Assembly (NCBI GenBank): GCA_017562135.1
Contig: QEYB01001314.1
Coordinates: forward strand, 1-64,000
Origin: Dipylidium caninum
Lineage: Eukaryota > Platyhelminthes > Cestoda > Cyclophyllidea > Dipylidiidae
Reading direction: 5' to 3'
DNA: 64,000 bases
How positions within the stretch are numbered: position 1 is the first letter of the stretch; each line of letters opens with the position of its first letter. A program made the translations under genes and the position numbers. The notes beneath the pieces were generated by a model. That model was not told the DNA's origin. It was given only the letters and a program-made list of their open reading frames with translations, and did not search any database. Shown here one piece after another: positions 23,725 through 36,919 of the stretch.

Positions 23725-24477
23725 TCAGTTTTTTGTAACCTTGGGAATGGGGTAGCTAGAGCTTGTCACCTGCAGTCTTGGCCCCAGATCAGTTAGAATA
23801 GTCTGCCTTGCGACATCATCAATCCATATGCCCTCCATGATCTGGTTGGTGGCATAGAAGATGAACTTTCCTTTGCCGTTTTTCATATCGTCAATCCACC
23901 CTCCTTCGTACCTGTTTTCGTTAGCTAAGAGGAGACAATATTTAGGGGGAGAACTTGCGCAACCGCAGCATCCCATTGCCCCAACGTTTGTCGTGTAGCC
24001 ATTCGCCCTCGTACATCGAGCCGTCCTTATAATAGTAACGGCCCCATCCGCTTCTCTTATTCTCGAACCATTCTCCCTCGTAAAATTCATTACAACTGTA
24101 CCAGTTTTCACCATAACCCTGGGTCAATGAACTATTACTCAAAACAAGTTACATGACGCTTGTTATTCTTCCAAATACCAGAATATATTTTTTTGTGGCG
24201 GCCGTTTTCGTCCACTACCGCCAAAATTCCCGGTCCACTTCGTTTACCATCTTTCCAGTAACCTTCATACACAAGTTGCGCAGCCTTCCATGTTTGAATG
24301 CCACGCCCTAACATGCTTGAAAAAATATGTGCCAACCATGCTCTTGTTGTCTTTCCACTCGCCCGTATAGCTATCTCCATTAACAGAGTAAATTGTTTTT
24401 CGAGCACCATTAACCTGAGTTTTTGCTAGTATTTGCCGGGACAGAGATGTGGGTACAGGGCATTTATTTCTAGGCAT
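23725..24477 (-). CDS. MORN3: MORN repeat-containing protein 3
   Basis: MORN3 is a small animal protein of MORN repeats linked to male germ cells and axonemes. Four exons: 24,337-24,477 (MPRNKCP start, as MPVSKCP in human; IYSVNGDSYTGEWKDN), 24,153-24,307 (GRGIQTWK, YEGYWKDGKRSGPG, YSGIWKNNKR), 23,955-24,118 (GYGENWYSCNEFYEGEWFEN, GWGRYYYKDGSMYEGEW, GMLRLR) and 23,725-23,924 (NRYEGGWIDDMKNGKGKF, MEGIWIDDVA, ending SYPIPKVTKN and stop). Repeat order and the FPIPEV-like tail match human MORN3. Total about 219 residues against 240 in human, lacking the human C-terminal extension. Introns are 29, 34 and 30 bp. Two exon junctions (first/second and third/fourth) are off by one base, so the reading frame as printed is broken twice, probably by sequence errors. 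The family call is strong. Confidence 0.85.
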
Positions 24478-27102
24478 AGTAAGGCTGGCGTGTTTCGATG
24501 TACTATTTCGCAAACGGCGTTAATGCATAAACTGCGCGATTGTCAATGGCACTAGTTCGCAGAGGCGCAAGTTTGGAATCTACGGTATAGCAAGGAATTA
24601 GTTTGTATAAACAACGGATGCAAATTTTTATCCTTCACAACAATGGTTAAATAAAAGATTTTAAATGCGCCAAATGCCAATTTAGTATTTTTTGACATTT
24701 AGGGTTTAATAACTAACCGTAATTTGAGCATTTTGTCAAAGAAACAAATAAAGGGTACTATTATACAATCACACAGAAGGATTTGAGTCAAAACTGATCA
24801 AAATAACCAAGTAAGAGCAGCATTTGCCTGAAGATGGAGGACGCATTAATCTTCAAATAATGCAGAAGTCCCAATTCCCCCAGTGTCCACTCAGCTTCAC
24901 AACACTTCGTCCCTAAGATATGTAGACTAAATGGGTTGAGTATCCACTTAACAACTTTACTTTTCCTTTGCCATTCATATAAAAATGCATTTCGTAATAT
25001 CAAGAGTCATGCCACCATCCAGATCCCTCCATGGGTCATGAAAGCTCCGTTGGTGGGCTGTATTTTTAGACCAGTGAGCCAGAGTCAATGAGATTTTCAC
25101 TTGCTATCATAGTGGACATTAGGTGTTTACCTTTCTCAAGAAAGTAAAAACGCCCTCCCCTTTACTAAGCCTGATTATCTTCCTGACTTGGCGGTTATAG
25201 TATTAAAAATAAAAATTATGATAATGCCAAAGCAGGCGACATTTAGAAATATCTCTTTTTCGGCACTCTTTTAAAAGGACTCCAAGATGGAACAGTTCTA
25301 TCCTAGTGCGATAATTTTACGTAATCGGTTGAATAAAAGAAATCTTTCTATTAGAATAGATCTTCCTCCTCTACCGTATCTTTTGGGACTTCTGGTTAGT
25401 TTTTAACATCATAATTTGTATACCCTTCGTAGAATGGAGCTAGATGCCCTACAGGAGCCAAAACCAGCTTCGTTTACTACAGACATTTAGAGACTGAGAA
25501 GTCAGGTCACAGTTAAACCTAACTAAAAATGAGGTTCTACATCCACGTGTAAGAATACAACTGGAAGGGTGAATATGATGTATACCTTTTGGTAGAGTAC
25601 GTGCACCAAAGCCCGTTGAATTTTTAGTGCTAACATTCACCCAAACACTATTATCAGGTGAAAAGTTCCTGTATTGCTAAAACTGGAGGTGGCTGCCTCC
25701 TTCGCTGCGACTTCAGATCATTTCAGTGACATATAAAAGTGTCCAGATTTAATTGCCTTTCTCCCTCTGTTCATCCACCATATTTCACCGTTTTTATTAG
25801 ACTTTCTGACCTCGTTGATGTCCTTAAAACAGTCTTTATACAGGTAGCCTCAAGTCACGACTTGTTAGTCATGGTTTTAGACCTTATCATGTGGTAGTAC
25901 AAAATGGAAAGCCGATTTACCATTGTCAACAACCGACCGTCGGCATAAAACTCAAAACGAGCATATTCGAATGGCGATACGTATGGATTCTTATATTGAA
26001 GGCTAGATTTTAAGGCGGAGGAAAAACTGTTTTTGTCTGAGTTCCTTACCCCAACTGCAAGTGTAGGGTTAATTGTTGTGATAATCAAAAATGTCAGCAA
26101 AAAATTATGTGGCTCATTGAGGTGACTTTAATACTTACCCGGGCACCTTGCCAATCAATGCAAATAATCATTTCATTCACCTCTTCAATGCTAGCGAAAT
26201 ATGTAAAGTGTGGAACAACCTTGAGGAATTTTAGAGAAGATTGTCATCTATAATCTTCGGCCATGGTGTGTGACAAGCAATTGTCAATATTTCTCCACCA
26301 CCTTTCGATCCTACCTTACGCATCCCACCTAAGCGAAGAGCATCTTTGTCCAGCGATTGGGCGTGAACGAGGTGGGCACGAATGTCGCTACTCCGAGCTC
26401 TACCCTCGAGAGCCAAGCAGCAGAACTTTTGCCTCCGGCTCTCATCAAAGCATGTGGAGAGAAACAGGACTGGAAAAAGTGAAGGGGAAGAGAGTTAAGT
26501 GTTCTCCATCACTCATCACCTGGGTCGTAGATTAGGCGATCAGGCCAGACATTGAGGGTAGTCTATCCAAACAAGTGACGCTTTCTCCCTACCCCTTCAC
26601 ATTATAAGGCTATCAATCAGTAGTACCATTTTAGTGCAAAAAGTCATATTCCCTTTTATTACATTCAAAGCGAAGTGATTTTGCGTAATCTTCGCTTATA
26701 TGACAAAGGAATGTCAGACATTCATTAAAAGAAGGGAGGTTAATTTGTTACTGTCAAGGTGGCGCAAATGGAGGCAATAGGTGTTCACCAATCGATTGAA
26801 TAACTCGGTGTAGCGAATACAACTTTGGAGTATTGCGGACTTTTAAATTTGACCACATGATTTATAAAACAAACTCAGTAAATTCTACTTATAAGGGGTG
26901 GCAATGGGGGTGGGGTGACGGGGGGGTGTAGGTTAGGCGAGATAAAGGAGAGCTGAGGGTTAGGAAGAAGGCCGGAGGGCGGCGAATGGAGACGAATTTA
27001 ATGCGTACACATGGTGGGCGAAGAGCGGGATGATGGGGTTGAGACCGCAAGAGACAGGGAGACCGAGTTCATGAATCAATTCTCGAAGGAACTATTCCAT
27101 TT
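24478..27102. other. Intergenic stretch, no supported gene
   Basis: Contains the upstream region of MORN3 and the downstream region of the Ser/Ala-rich protein gene. A minus-strand frame at 25,855-26,100 begins with a hydrophobic stretch, and its middle (FEYARFEFYADGRL) resembles the mago nashi core, but it does not hold up (see rejected items). G-rich run at 26,898-26,930. Confidence 0.5.
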
Positions 27103-28312
27103 TCACGCATGATTGCCGCAGCCTGTATCAACAACTGATCGAAAGCGCTTGAGACAGGAGAGATCGCTCGCATCCGAAGCGGTACGTTTCCGGAGGGGCC
27201 AGCAACGTCCATGCGAACTCGTAGCGTTCGCCTCGGCGACATCGTCCGACTCGCAGTCGAATATACTCCTCCCTTTCGGCCGCGTAGCTGGAGTATCCTC
27301 TCGCAAGACAGCCAAGTGCCTCGCCTTGAAGCTAGAACTTACGGAGGCGTTAGAACTGAAGTACCCCGCCTCCGAAATGACGGGGAGATTTGATGAGTCG
27401 AGAGAATAAGTGGAATCGGTGAAGAATCCCGAGGAGGCGGCAATAGGCGAAGAAACGGGACTTTCCCGGGCCGATATGGATTTGGAGGCCACTACGGCCA
27501 CGTCTTCGTCATCGAAAAAGTCAATGCTGCCGCTCAAGGGAGGCACCTCTAAACTGATTGTTCGTGCCAGAGTCGAAAATCCTCTCTTGATTAGTTGTAG
27601 AGAGGATACTGACGATTTTACCGCTACCGTTCGCGAAAATCCCATATGATTGGCGGCGTTCTATCGAAATCAGGCATTTAATTTTATCTAACCTCAATAG
27701 AAAGACGTAACTAGAATGAAATAAACTCTCACTTACATTTGAATTGGGCTCGCATTTGTGCTCACAGTGCAAAAGTGCGTTTACAGAATGTGTGCAATCA
27801 TTGAGAAGAAAGGGACAACTACTTGAACGCTTTTCAATGTTAGTCGAGGAGGTTGTATTCCTGGAGTTCCAGGCATTGTCATCTAGGCTTAACGTTCCAC
27901 TCTTTCTGCACACCCTTATCCTTGCGCCTTCATCATCGCCATATTGGGCGAGCCATTTCTTCTTCGGATTAAATGATGGTCCACCACCTTCTTCTCGGTC
28001 CGAACTTGAATTTGTAGAGGGAGAGGAGGGACTAAAGGAAGTTTGAATCAAATCCAATGACTTTTTTGATGGTGCTTCATTTGCCAAGACCGTTGCTGAT
28101 GTTGCTGCGGCTGCTGCAGCTGCCTGTTTGGCGTGGAAGGTGGCAAGAGACTTCTCAAAGTGTTTCTCAACCGCCAAATCGGCTATGTCCTGCGCCTCAA
28201 AGGAGGGGTTAGCGTCCGACGTCTCGATACGTCCATCGCCGTCGTCGAAAGTGCTCGTCAATGTCCATACGCTCTTCTTTTGACTGGCGCCTTCGGATAT
28301 CTCGTATTCACA
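27103..28312 (-). CDS. Unrecognised Ser/Ala-rich protein, C-terminal two exons
   Basis: Two well-bounded exons: 27,737-28,312 (acceptor TTCAG, donor GTAAGT, 192 codons) and 27,103-27,660 (acceptor GATAG, 185 codons plus stop), joining in phase 0 to give 377 residues. Visible features: a poly-Ala tract (residues about 48-56) after an EKHFEKSLATFHAKQ helix, a Ser/Pro-rich stretch, the motif FNPKKKWLAQYGDDEG, acidic patches (FFDDEDV) and a basic C-terminus (LRKRTASDASDLSCLKRFR) that could be a nuclear-localisation signal. The protein is probably a nuclear or regulatory protein, but this is inference and I do not recognise the family. Codon use looks coding throughout, with no frameshift. The upstream exon at 32,748-33,267 may belong to it but is out of phase for a direct join. 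Confidence 0.7.
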
Positions 28313-31300
28313 CTGAATTTAACACAAAACAAAGTATCATCAGACACACATTTTTCACATGTAGGTGAGGCAAAGAAGGAATGCGACTGATACTAGTATG
28401 TGCGCGTCCCTTAGTGGCGGATGAAAGAATGAATTAAAAAATTCCTCTCCCCTTCCTAGGCCCCCCAATTCCTAGTTCACCACGTTGTAAGAAAGTTGTA
28501 ATTTTCGAAAGTGGTTTAAGCTGCCATGTCAGAACTAAATTACTAACCCCCTCGCAGTTATGATCCCTAGAGTAGTAGAATATCAGCAACAAAAGGCGTT
28601 ATTATCCCTTGGTGAAAGTATATACTCTATTGAACATTCGATCCTTGAAGGTTTTTGGGTTAGCACAATTCCCTTCATAGTCGAGGGATTTGGAGGCTAA
28701 AATTTCGCTCCCCATGTCAAAATTTACTTCATTACTTTCTCTCCTCTCTTCCCAGCCCCATCGCCGTCGGACATTCGACCTCAGACTTATTCCGTTCTTT
28801 GCAGGCCAAGGTACGAGAAAATGGCACTTAATTTGAAGAATTTGTTTACTTGAAGCGTTTTATACACCCGGAAACATCATCCGCCTCGGTTGGGGGAGAG
28901 GGGGGAGGGTATGGGGAGGTTGAGTATGCATAGAGAGTACATCAGATTCTACAGTAATGCATTAAATAGGTACAGTGCTAACAGTACAATTACTACCCAC
29001 ACGTTTTTGCATAAATATACGTCATAAGTGACAGAGACGCGAATATTGAGAAATCCAGTTAATATCAGAAAATCATTACCATTTGTAATCCCTGTCTCCT
29101 CGTCGCCGTCTTTCCTTCCCATTAGTTTGGCCAATACTCCCGTGTAAGATGCATTCTTTTCACTTGTGTGTTTTGTGTGTATATGCGTGTTTATGCGAAA
29201 GCTATGCAAATGCTTTTGTAGGAGAGGAGAAGAAGAAGAAGTGGAGAACTACCACCATGCGCCTATTTGGAATGTGGCCGTGTATGTTTGTAGGTGTGTG
29301 TTTATATAGCTGAGAGACATCTCATTGATCGGAGGCGAGTTCAAACGCTTTATAGGAAAGTTTTCCTCTACTAAGCCAATTAGATAATCCATATATGCAC
29401 TCCCATGGCGACTTTCACTACAAACTTGTTAGCAGCCGAGGCACCTGTCCTAAAGGGAATGCTCGTACGCCAGGTAAAGTTAACTCGGTGGATAGTGGAG
29501 ATAGGGAGAAATGGTATGCTATCGGTATTTCCACCCCCTTCCATTCCAACGCGACAATTCACATACATTCATGATTGTCTTATCCCATTCATATTTCCTA
29601 AGCGTTCCATCTCACACATGTGTACAGTCAGCACAATGATATATGTCCAGTCTGGGTTAAGAATGCTGTAACATCTGACTGGGTATTGAAGCCTGGATGT
29701 ATCAGTGGGGCGCGGGTGGAGAGCGTAGTGAGTAGAGGCGAGTAACTCACTGCTGACTTGACATGCAGTTTGCGTAGGGCCTTCGAAAAGTGATCCTCAG
29801 CATCACCGAATTGATGGATTACTACACGAGCTCCACGTCCACGTTCACCGTGTTTGGAGTTACGTCTATTCAGCGAAGTAGGAGTACTGAAAAGGTAAAA
29901 AATAACTGTCACGTATCTCATAGTGACGTGGTGTTGATGATACAAAAAGGACTTGGAGATTGTTAACTCACTTTTACGCCCACAACTCTAGATCTACCAA
30001 CGTACATCAGGAGGCAGTGAAAGTTTGCCTCTCACAATCAGTCAAGCCCTGTAAATCATGCGTACCCGACCTCGACCCACCTCTCACGTGTTTTCCCCTA
30101 CCTTAACTATTTTGGAAAACGATGTCCTCAGTGAAACCCCAGACTTGGAAGGGTTTGGACCCTCCACTGCATGTTTAAGTCCACAATCTGAAGTAATAAT
30201 CACATTCTGTAAACTCTCAAAAATTACTAATTTAACATGACCTTCAGTTATCATTGTGACAAGTGACAGACACACCCTAACACGAAATATGGCATTCTTT
30301 AGCATTGTTGCGTTGTTGAGAAAACGACTAAAAGGCTAGGGGAGAAGAAGCCTAACCAGTCGATGGACCTAATAAAAAAGGGTATTTGATGGTAGCCCTA
30401 TCACAGAATGGACGTGTCCAGAAGGCCATTCTAAAATGCAAAATAAAAGGCGGCAAATCAAATCACGATTGCCTTTTACTGCAGACCTTGGAACTGCCAC
30501 GATGCGAGTTAAAGAAGTGAAGCGAAATTGATTGGCCCAGGTGGAAGGGAGAAAGAAAAAAGAGCCTCTCTCATCCCACGTCTAACTGATCAGACAATGC
30601 TTTATCGGCCATCATCGGTTTTACTCGTTAAATTCGATTAGGGAGCATCTGGTCGATGAAATTTATGCTGCCACGAGGAGGATAGTGAGATAAGTCTACA
30701 AATTAAGTGAATGAGAACAGCTTACCTCCACCTATCTCACTTATTTTATCCCCTTTTGTTGACCTCCGCCAGTTATCAATCTAACATTCAATAACGGCCT
30801 ATAGAAATGTATACTCGTAACCTCGGGACTTAGGTGAGGATAATCATTAATGCCATGGGTATGCAACTTTAGAGAAAGATGAGAATTTTGTCCATTTTTC
30901 TACTACGATTTGTGTGGCCTAGTTGATTTGACTGGGAAAATGAAAAATTTTTCGTGATGGGAATCCTCTTGTCCGTATGTGTGAATTTTGCCAACGTCAG
31001 GTGGTTTTCAAATCTCGAGGCGCCATTGGTCAAAAACTTATTTGCATACACGCGGACAGACGATTTGTCCAGTGCCTTCTTCTTCCCTTCTCGAATATGA
31101 TGCTATATCCCAGTTGTACGTGTGTGTGTGCCGTTCTTGTCATCTTCTCCTCCTCCTCGAACACACTCTATGCATTTGTGTTTGCGTAATATTGTTAACA
31201 CTGCTACCACCAGTCATAACCACAGTTGCTGATTATAGTGCTACATCAGCACAGAGACAAAAAAACCCGGACAGCAGCGGAGGCCGCAGAAGCATTGACA

Positions 31301-32747
31301 GCGATGCGGATGACGCCAAGTGATCTACAGTAGGCAAGCGTGCCTGTGGTGTTTGTGTGTGCGTGTACCATTCAAGGGATGATTCAACAGGGTCGCCATA
31401 TGACGGAAGAACTTAAGGGACTGATACTACAAATGGCTAAATCGGAAAGAGCCTCACCACCCTGGGTTATACGCATCGTTCCAGATTTTTCAATGCCCTC
31501 CTCATTGTCTCAACTAGTTCCCCTTTTCTCAACTGACTCAGTGAATTGCTCTGCCTCTTCTCCTCCTATTCATCTCCACAAGTCTAACTCAGAAATCCAA
31601 ACACGACGCATGTCAGGCAGCCTATTACAATCTACCAAGACGCGCCACCAGTGTAAAGTATAAAAGTTTAAGGAGCGCACACAATGCCACTCGAAATGGA
31701 GAGGAATTGGATTTCAAGGCTATTTAAAAGTTAAACGTGTCCCTCACACGCCGAGGACACGACACTGTGGTGTGGCGATGTTAGATAATGATTCAGATTA
31801 AGTGAAAGGAGCGCAAACTAACGATGAAGATCTCAATGGATGCACGACCTTTGTTAGTAATTTGATAATTGCACGGGAAAATAAAAGAATTTGAGGTTGT
31901 CAAACTCTCTCGTACTTCTCGTTCCTAGGATTATTTAAGACCATAAAGTATGGATTTTTGTGAAAGAAGTGTGCTTACCTTCCAGCGGACCGTCGTCGCT
32001 CCTCGCTTTTCAATTTGTAAAATCAAATTATTTTTTCGGATTTTATAAACACACAAGCATTTTTGCGGAGCCAGGCAAGAATGGAAAATGGGATCAGAAA
32101 TGTGTATTTGCAAAACTTCTTACTTGGTACCGATGCTAAGGATTATGTGATAATTAATCATTTCACCAAGTAAAAGTGAAAAAGTTTTCCTACCCGCTGT
32201 GCAGCAGTGGTACATTAAAACAAGACGCTTCACCCGCAAAACCTCCCTAATGACGCATGGTACACACACACACGTACGTACAATTAAGTGAAAATGTGCA
32301 GTCTTAAAGTACCAATGAAATATTTTGTGGGGAATCGAAGTGACATTTAAATGACCTTTATCAATCTATTCCGAATTGTGACTATAGAAGAGACATTTGG
32401 GCATTGACTTCCAAAACCTGGGCGATAAGAATATCAGCACAATTAGCGAGGTGGGGGAGGAGTGGAGGGCAGGAGGATATCAATTTTGAACCGCCCCCCT
32501 CCCCCGCTCCTACTTCCAAGAAGGGCGAAGAAAACTATTGAATGTCCATTCCAACCGTGATAGCGCTTGTTAGTTAAATGGTATAGTCAGTGTGAATGTA
32601 CTCAAGATGGATTTGGCACCGGTAAAAGTGCTGCTCAAACCTGATTAAAATGCATCTTGAGAGCATCAAGAGACATAATAGAAAGTAATTGACAAACTAT
32701 GCGGTCTATAGATGTCAGTGATTTATGGCAAGGTAGATAATACTCAC
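28313..32747. other. Probable intron or intergenic stretch, no supported exon
   Basis: Lies between two minus-strand coding blocks that may belong to one gene. Since their phases (2 and 0) do not fit, at least one exon may be hidden here. Two plus-strand open stretches near 31,200-31,660 have coding-like composition (GGRRSIDSDADDAK; MTEELKGLILQMAKSERAS) but no family match. Simple repeats: purine-rich GAAGAAG at 29,228-29,245 and CA repeats near 32,264-32,280. Confidence 0.4.
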
Positions 32748-33267
32748 CAAAAATCACTCTCGACCTCTTGAGTTACGGTAATATCAATTGGCTCGAGAGG
32801 TAGGGAGACGTTTGGGATTTGAGACAGAGAGCCACATAAATCTGCCGTCATGGTAACTGTTCGCGACAGGAACGTGTGATCTGAGACAGCCTTCTTGAGG
32901 GCCGGATGAAAGTCACCGCCAGTTGATGTCCCAAGTGAAATCGCTTCCCGTAGACAATTTGATAGGTTAGTTGTCGTCGCTGTCTTCATCGAGATGGCAG
33001 CAGTCGCGGCAGCTGCCACTAAAGCGCAAGACGGAAAAGTTGTCCAAGGATAAGGCAGCAGTGAAGTCGTTTGTCCTCCACCACCGCCACCACCACAAGT
33101 AAGGTTGTCGCCTACGAGTGATGAGGTTCTTAGGTCTAAAGTCAGAGGCGGACTGATGGTGGATCCGCAATTTTGAGTTTGTAGGCTGTTCAAAAGGCGA
33201 GCTGCAAGTTCCTGAGTTGCCGAATATGCTGGGGTGCATGAGAAATTTAGTGGCTCTTGCATAGCCA
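32748..33267 (-). CDS. Probable internal exon of a low-complexity regulatory protein
   Basis: Bounded by TTTTCTAG before TGGCTATGC on the minus strand and a GTGAGT donor after GATTTTTG. 172 full codons. It begins MQEPLNFSCTPAYSATQELA, continues with a Leu/Thr-rich part (PLTLDLRTSS), a poly-Gly run of seven, an Ala-rich helix (LVAAAATAAISMKTAT) and ends EPIDITVTQEVESD. EPLNFS resembles the PLNLS/PLDLS type of CtBP-binding motif, but a short motif is weak evidence. Likely upstream of the 27-28 kb exons, but a direct join puts those out of frame, so another exon or a separate gene is possible. Confidence 0.55.
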
Positions 33268-36200
33268 CTAGAAAAAAAGACGTTTTAAAATCGAAAGGAC
33301 TGAGGGCTGTATAATGCTGTGGGACTTATTACGAGCTGCCACCCTTGAAAACCGAAAGAGATGCACACTCGTCTGTAAAAGGAAACCGGATGGCCAGCAC
33401 GCGTCCTCTTGTGGGTATCTTGAAGAGTGTGCGGTAGGTGAACCAATCACAACTTGGCTTCGTTTACGCGCTTATGTTTTAGTGCGCGCGTGGCCCCCAC
33501 AGAAAGGAAATGATTGATCTTACAGCCCCACAGCCATTGGATGACTTCAAACAGGAGAGTGGTGACAGTATATAATGCTGGAGGTCAAAAATGAACATTT
33601 TTCTGCCCGAATTTCACGTCTACTTCACTCAGTCCCCAGTCGTCTTCCTTTCGGACTCAAAACCATAGTGCTAGAGAAAAAGCGCATAGCGCGAATTAGG
33701 CTTCGACCTATGGGAAATCCTGCCAACAATTCTAAATTTTACTATGCTTTTTTTGGTAAATATGCACGTGCATTAAAATCCCTCGACACTCCTAGGCAAT
33801 GAAGTGCATAAATTACGTGGAAGGCTTTCCACATGAAAATAATGTGTGCTTATTTGCTTAATTTTAACTTTTCGCCTTTGACTGAGAGCACATAGATAAA
33901 AAGATTATTAAGAAAATATTCTCTAAAGCTAACATTCATTGCAATTGGGGTTGAAATTTTACCAAAGGCGAATGGACATTACTGCAATTTTTCTATAAAA
34001 ACAGGAGACGGGAAAAGGATCGCAGGTCTGTAGATCTTGCGTTCAGGTAACAAGTTTGAATGGTTCAGACAAGACTTCGGAGTATTTAACCGTCACTTTG
34101 GATGGACATTCTAATGGGGGCGTCTATAAGTTGAAATTTGAAGGAGACTATGGCAATATGTCGGTCAACACTGAGAAATGAAAGATCGGTTCGTGAGGTC
34201 ATGATGTCTGTGTCAATCATTGAGAGATGCCTCCTTTTCAACTCGATTCCCTAGTGACACATACAAACACAGGGAGGGAGAGAGAGCGACACCCACACAA
34301 ATACATTCATACATGTATATGCAAAATATCACGCTTGTCACCCCAGAAACGACTGACAAGAGAAGCACAGGTGATAGTAAAGCTTGACGAGCGATCCCAT
34401 CGTTTATGAATGTGTGCGTAATTCGTCATTTTAACAAGACAAAAAATACCCTCCCAGTGTAAAAGGTGATAAGTTTTTAGCACAATTCCCACCCATCTGC
34501 ATTCGCAAGGCGTTGTTAATTTTTTTCTGCCTCTAATATAGCGTTAATGAACCCAGCTGTGTGATGACATTTGCCAGCTCCCGTTTGAAGTAAAAAACGC
34601 GCCTAATTGGAAGGCAAAATGAAAGGTGAGTCGAGGTGATGATAATTAAGGCTACGATACGACCTAATGTACACTTAAGTGGTGTAGCACTCCTCCTACC
34701 ACGTGCTCACTTGACACAGGGGATGAGGTAAATGCAGCCAATCTGTTAAAATTTGTCTTATTGGATGAAGGCCTTTTCAAACTGATACCTGTCAATAGTT
34801 GTTATTTCCTCTTACGTTAACTTACAGTTCCTCAAATGTAAAGGTAAAAATGATGCCGCTCACAAGTAAGGCTAAAAGCGAACCTGTAGCCTTAAACGTT
34901 GGAGAATGAACTTTTCTGGTTTTTACGTTTGTTAGATAGCAAGACATTCAACCCCCTAAAAGTGTTGCATCACACGTCACTTTGAGAAGTGTAGTCACGT
35001 CTCCAGAGGCATCGGAGCGGAGTTTGGCGGTAATTTACTGCCAAGAATTTCAGCAGCTTTAATATCTCCCTACCACCTTCGCCTTATCTTCGGCATTGAT
35101 GTCTTCCTTCCACGCTTGTTAATGAAACATCGCACGGCTGGTGGAATAACTTGAGTAATTGCATTTTGGAGTAACTCAAAAAGTCTCTTCTCCTATACCC
35201 GCTGGGACTTTTAGTCGAATTGTTGAAAGGTTTTATTCACCAGGTCATCCAAAGTGAAGTGGAGGCAAAAGAGGCGGCATTATGGCACGGGAGGGAGAGG
35301 CATGGGTTGAGCAGAAGGAGGCTTAAATCAACTTACCTTTTATAGAACAAAGGAAGTCAAGTATAGTTTAAAAAAGAACTGTACCGAAGATGTATCGAAT
35401 GGAGTGGTCATTTAGGCCTAATGTAGTGTGTGACAGTTAGTGAATCAACTTCCGCAGGCATAATTAAAGTGACTTTTAAGTAAGGAAAAAGACGAACCCT
35501 CAACCTAGAGATTGCCCATTTTAGCAATACCGCGTTCCCGCTCCAACCTCTCTGCCTTCATCCCTTGCCCACCCTGTCCCACTTCTGGAATCCGCGAATA
35601 CCTACGTCCGAATGGGACAAAATTGGAAAAGGAAGCTTGAAATTAACTTCAAAAATGTACCCTCCCCTGTACAATGCAACGTGTCGTTGTACTGACGCAT
35701 ATCTTAGGCTCTAGAGTACACAGAACAGTGGCATTTGACAAGTCCCCGACCAACAATTTGCAGTTGGATGTTGCGACGGCCTTAATCGACAAATGCCCGA
35801 ACTGTGTGTGTATCTATGGCTGCACTTTCCTGCGTCACTAAACGACTTTCTTAACGTATTTCCTACACTGGAAAAGAGTTAACCTCCTGGAATGACAACT
35901 CCTTATTTCTTTTGCATTAAATATGGTGGTGGGGGGGCGGGTACTTCACCTTATATGCTCATTGGTTTATCATCCAAGTTAAGTCTGGTCGAGAGTGGTT
36001 TTCGTCTTCACCATATAAAAATTACCCTGAATGAGGGAATAGAGGCGAGTGTGGGTACTCGGTGTATCAGACTCTCCGTTCATATGCGATAAAGATGGTA
36101 GTGGGACGATTTCTAAAGATGCTATGCCTGAAACTACCCCCATTGCAAGCACCGTCGGGTTCTCCCCAACAAAAGCCTACGAGTATCAATTATGCCGCCT

Positions 36201-36825
36201 AGATAGCATTACAGAAGGCTAGACGGAAAGACCCCAAAAATCTTTTTGTTTAGTTAAACAAATATTATACTATCGAAGCAGAATAATTAAAAAATGACAA
36301 GGACTTAAGTCGATTAACATTTGCTTCGCACTTTGGTCAGTCGTTGAGGAGGAGGAGGAGGAGGAGGAGGAGATGGGAGCTTAAGAAATGTATGGGATTC
36401 CTTAAGCACTGAAATTTAATTCCAACCTAATGGGATTAACGCGAGAATGAAAAAGAAGAAAATCGGTTTAATTTTTATTCGTGGAAAGGTGCCTTATCTT
36501 AATGTTGGCGTTGCTACAAACCCAGTTAATTATTACGGTAAGAATCGAGATGAGGGAATATGTGAGGGAATATGTGAGCGTATTTCCCTTCTCCACGAAG
36601 CCAAACACCTCAACCAAACACTGGAGGACATAGCATCTTAAAGGTAATTAATTCTTAGTTCACCACGTCGTTGAAGGTAATTTCTAGTGTCACATATATA
36701 TGACATTGGAACTGATAGGCTAATCAATTCCTTTTCCTCGATGCCAGTGTACTTAGCCAACGTAACCTGACTGCTGAAATTAGGTAATGACGAAATTTGA
36801 GCTGTCATGACACCACTCTTGGATC
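33268..36825. other. Gene-poor stretch with simple repeats
   Basis: No supported exon. Short frames on both strands lack splice context. (GAG)n trinucleotide repeat at 36,348-36,372; GGGAGGGAGAGAGAG near 34,273-34,288. Confidence 0.5.
36348..36372 (+). repeat. (GAG)n trinucleotide repeat
   Basis: Eight tandem GAG units ending in GAGATGG. It lies in non-coding sequence. Confidence 0.85.
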
Positions 36826-36919
36826 TCAGGCGGAGGCGTACTGGCGGGAATGATTAAGGCCTCCACAATGTTGAGACGGAAGCGGTCTGCCTACTAAAGA
36901 TGATACCAACTTTGTCTGG

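Noticed and set aside
25855..26100. Mago nashi (MAGOH) exon, from FEYARFEFYADGRL and YYHMIR
   Set aside because: MAGOH is almost invariant in animals. The surrounding residues (expected RYANNSNYKND) are absent in all three frames, and upstream sequence is unrelated.
31200..31663. Plus-strand gene with GGRRSIDSDADDAK and MTEELKGLILQMAK
   Set aside because: Two adjacent frames have coding-like composition, but stops separate them, splice sites are ambiguous and no family was recognised.
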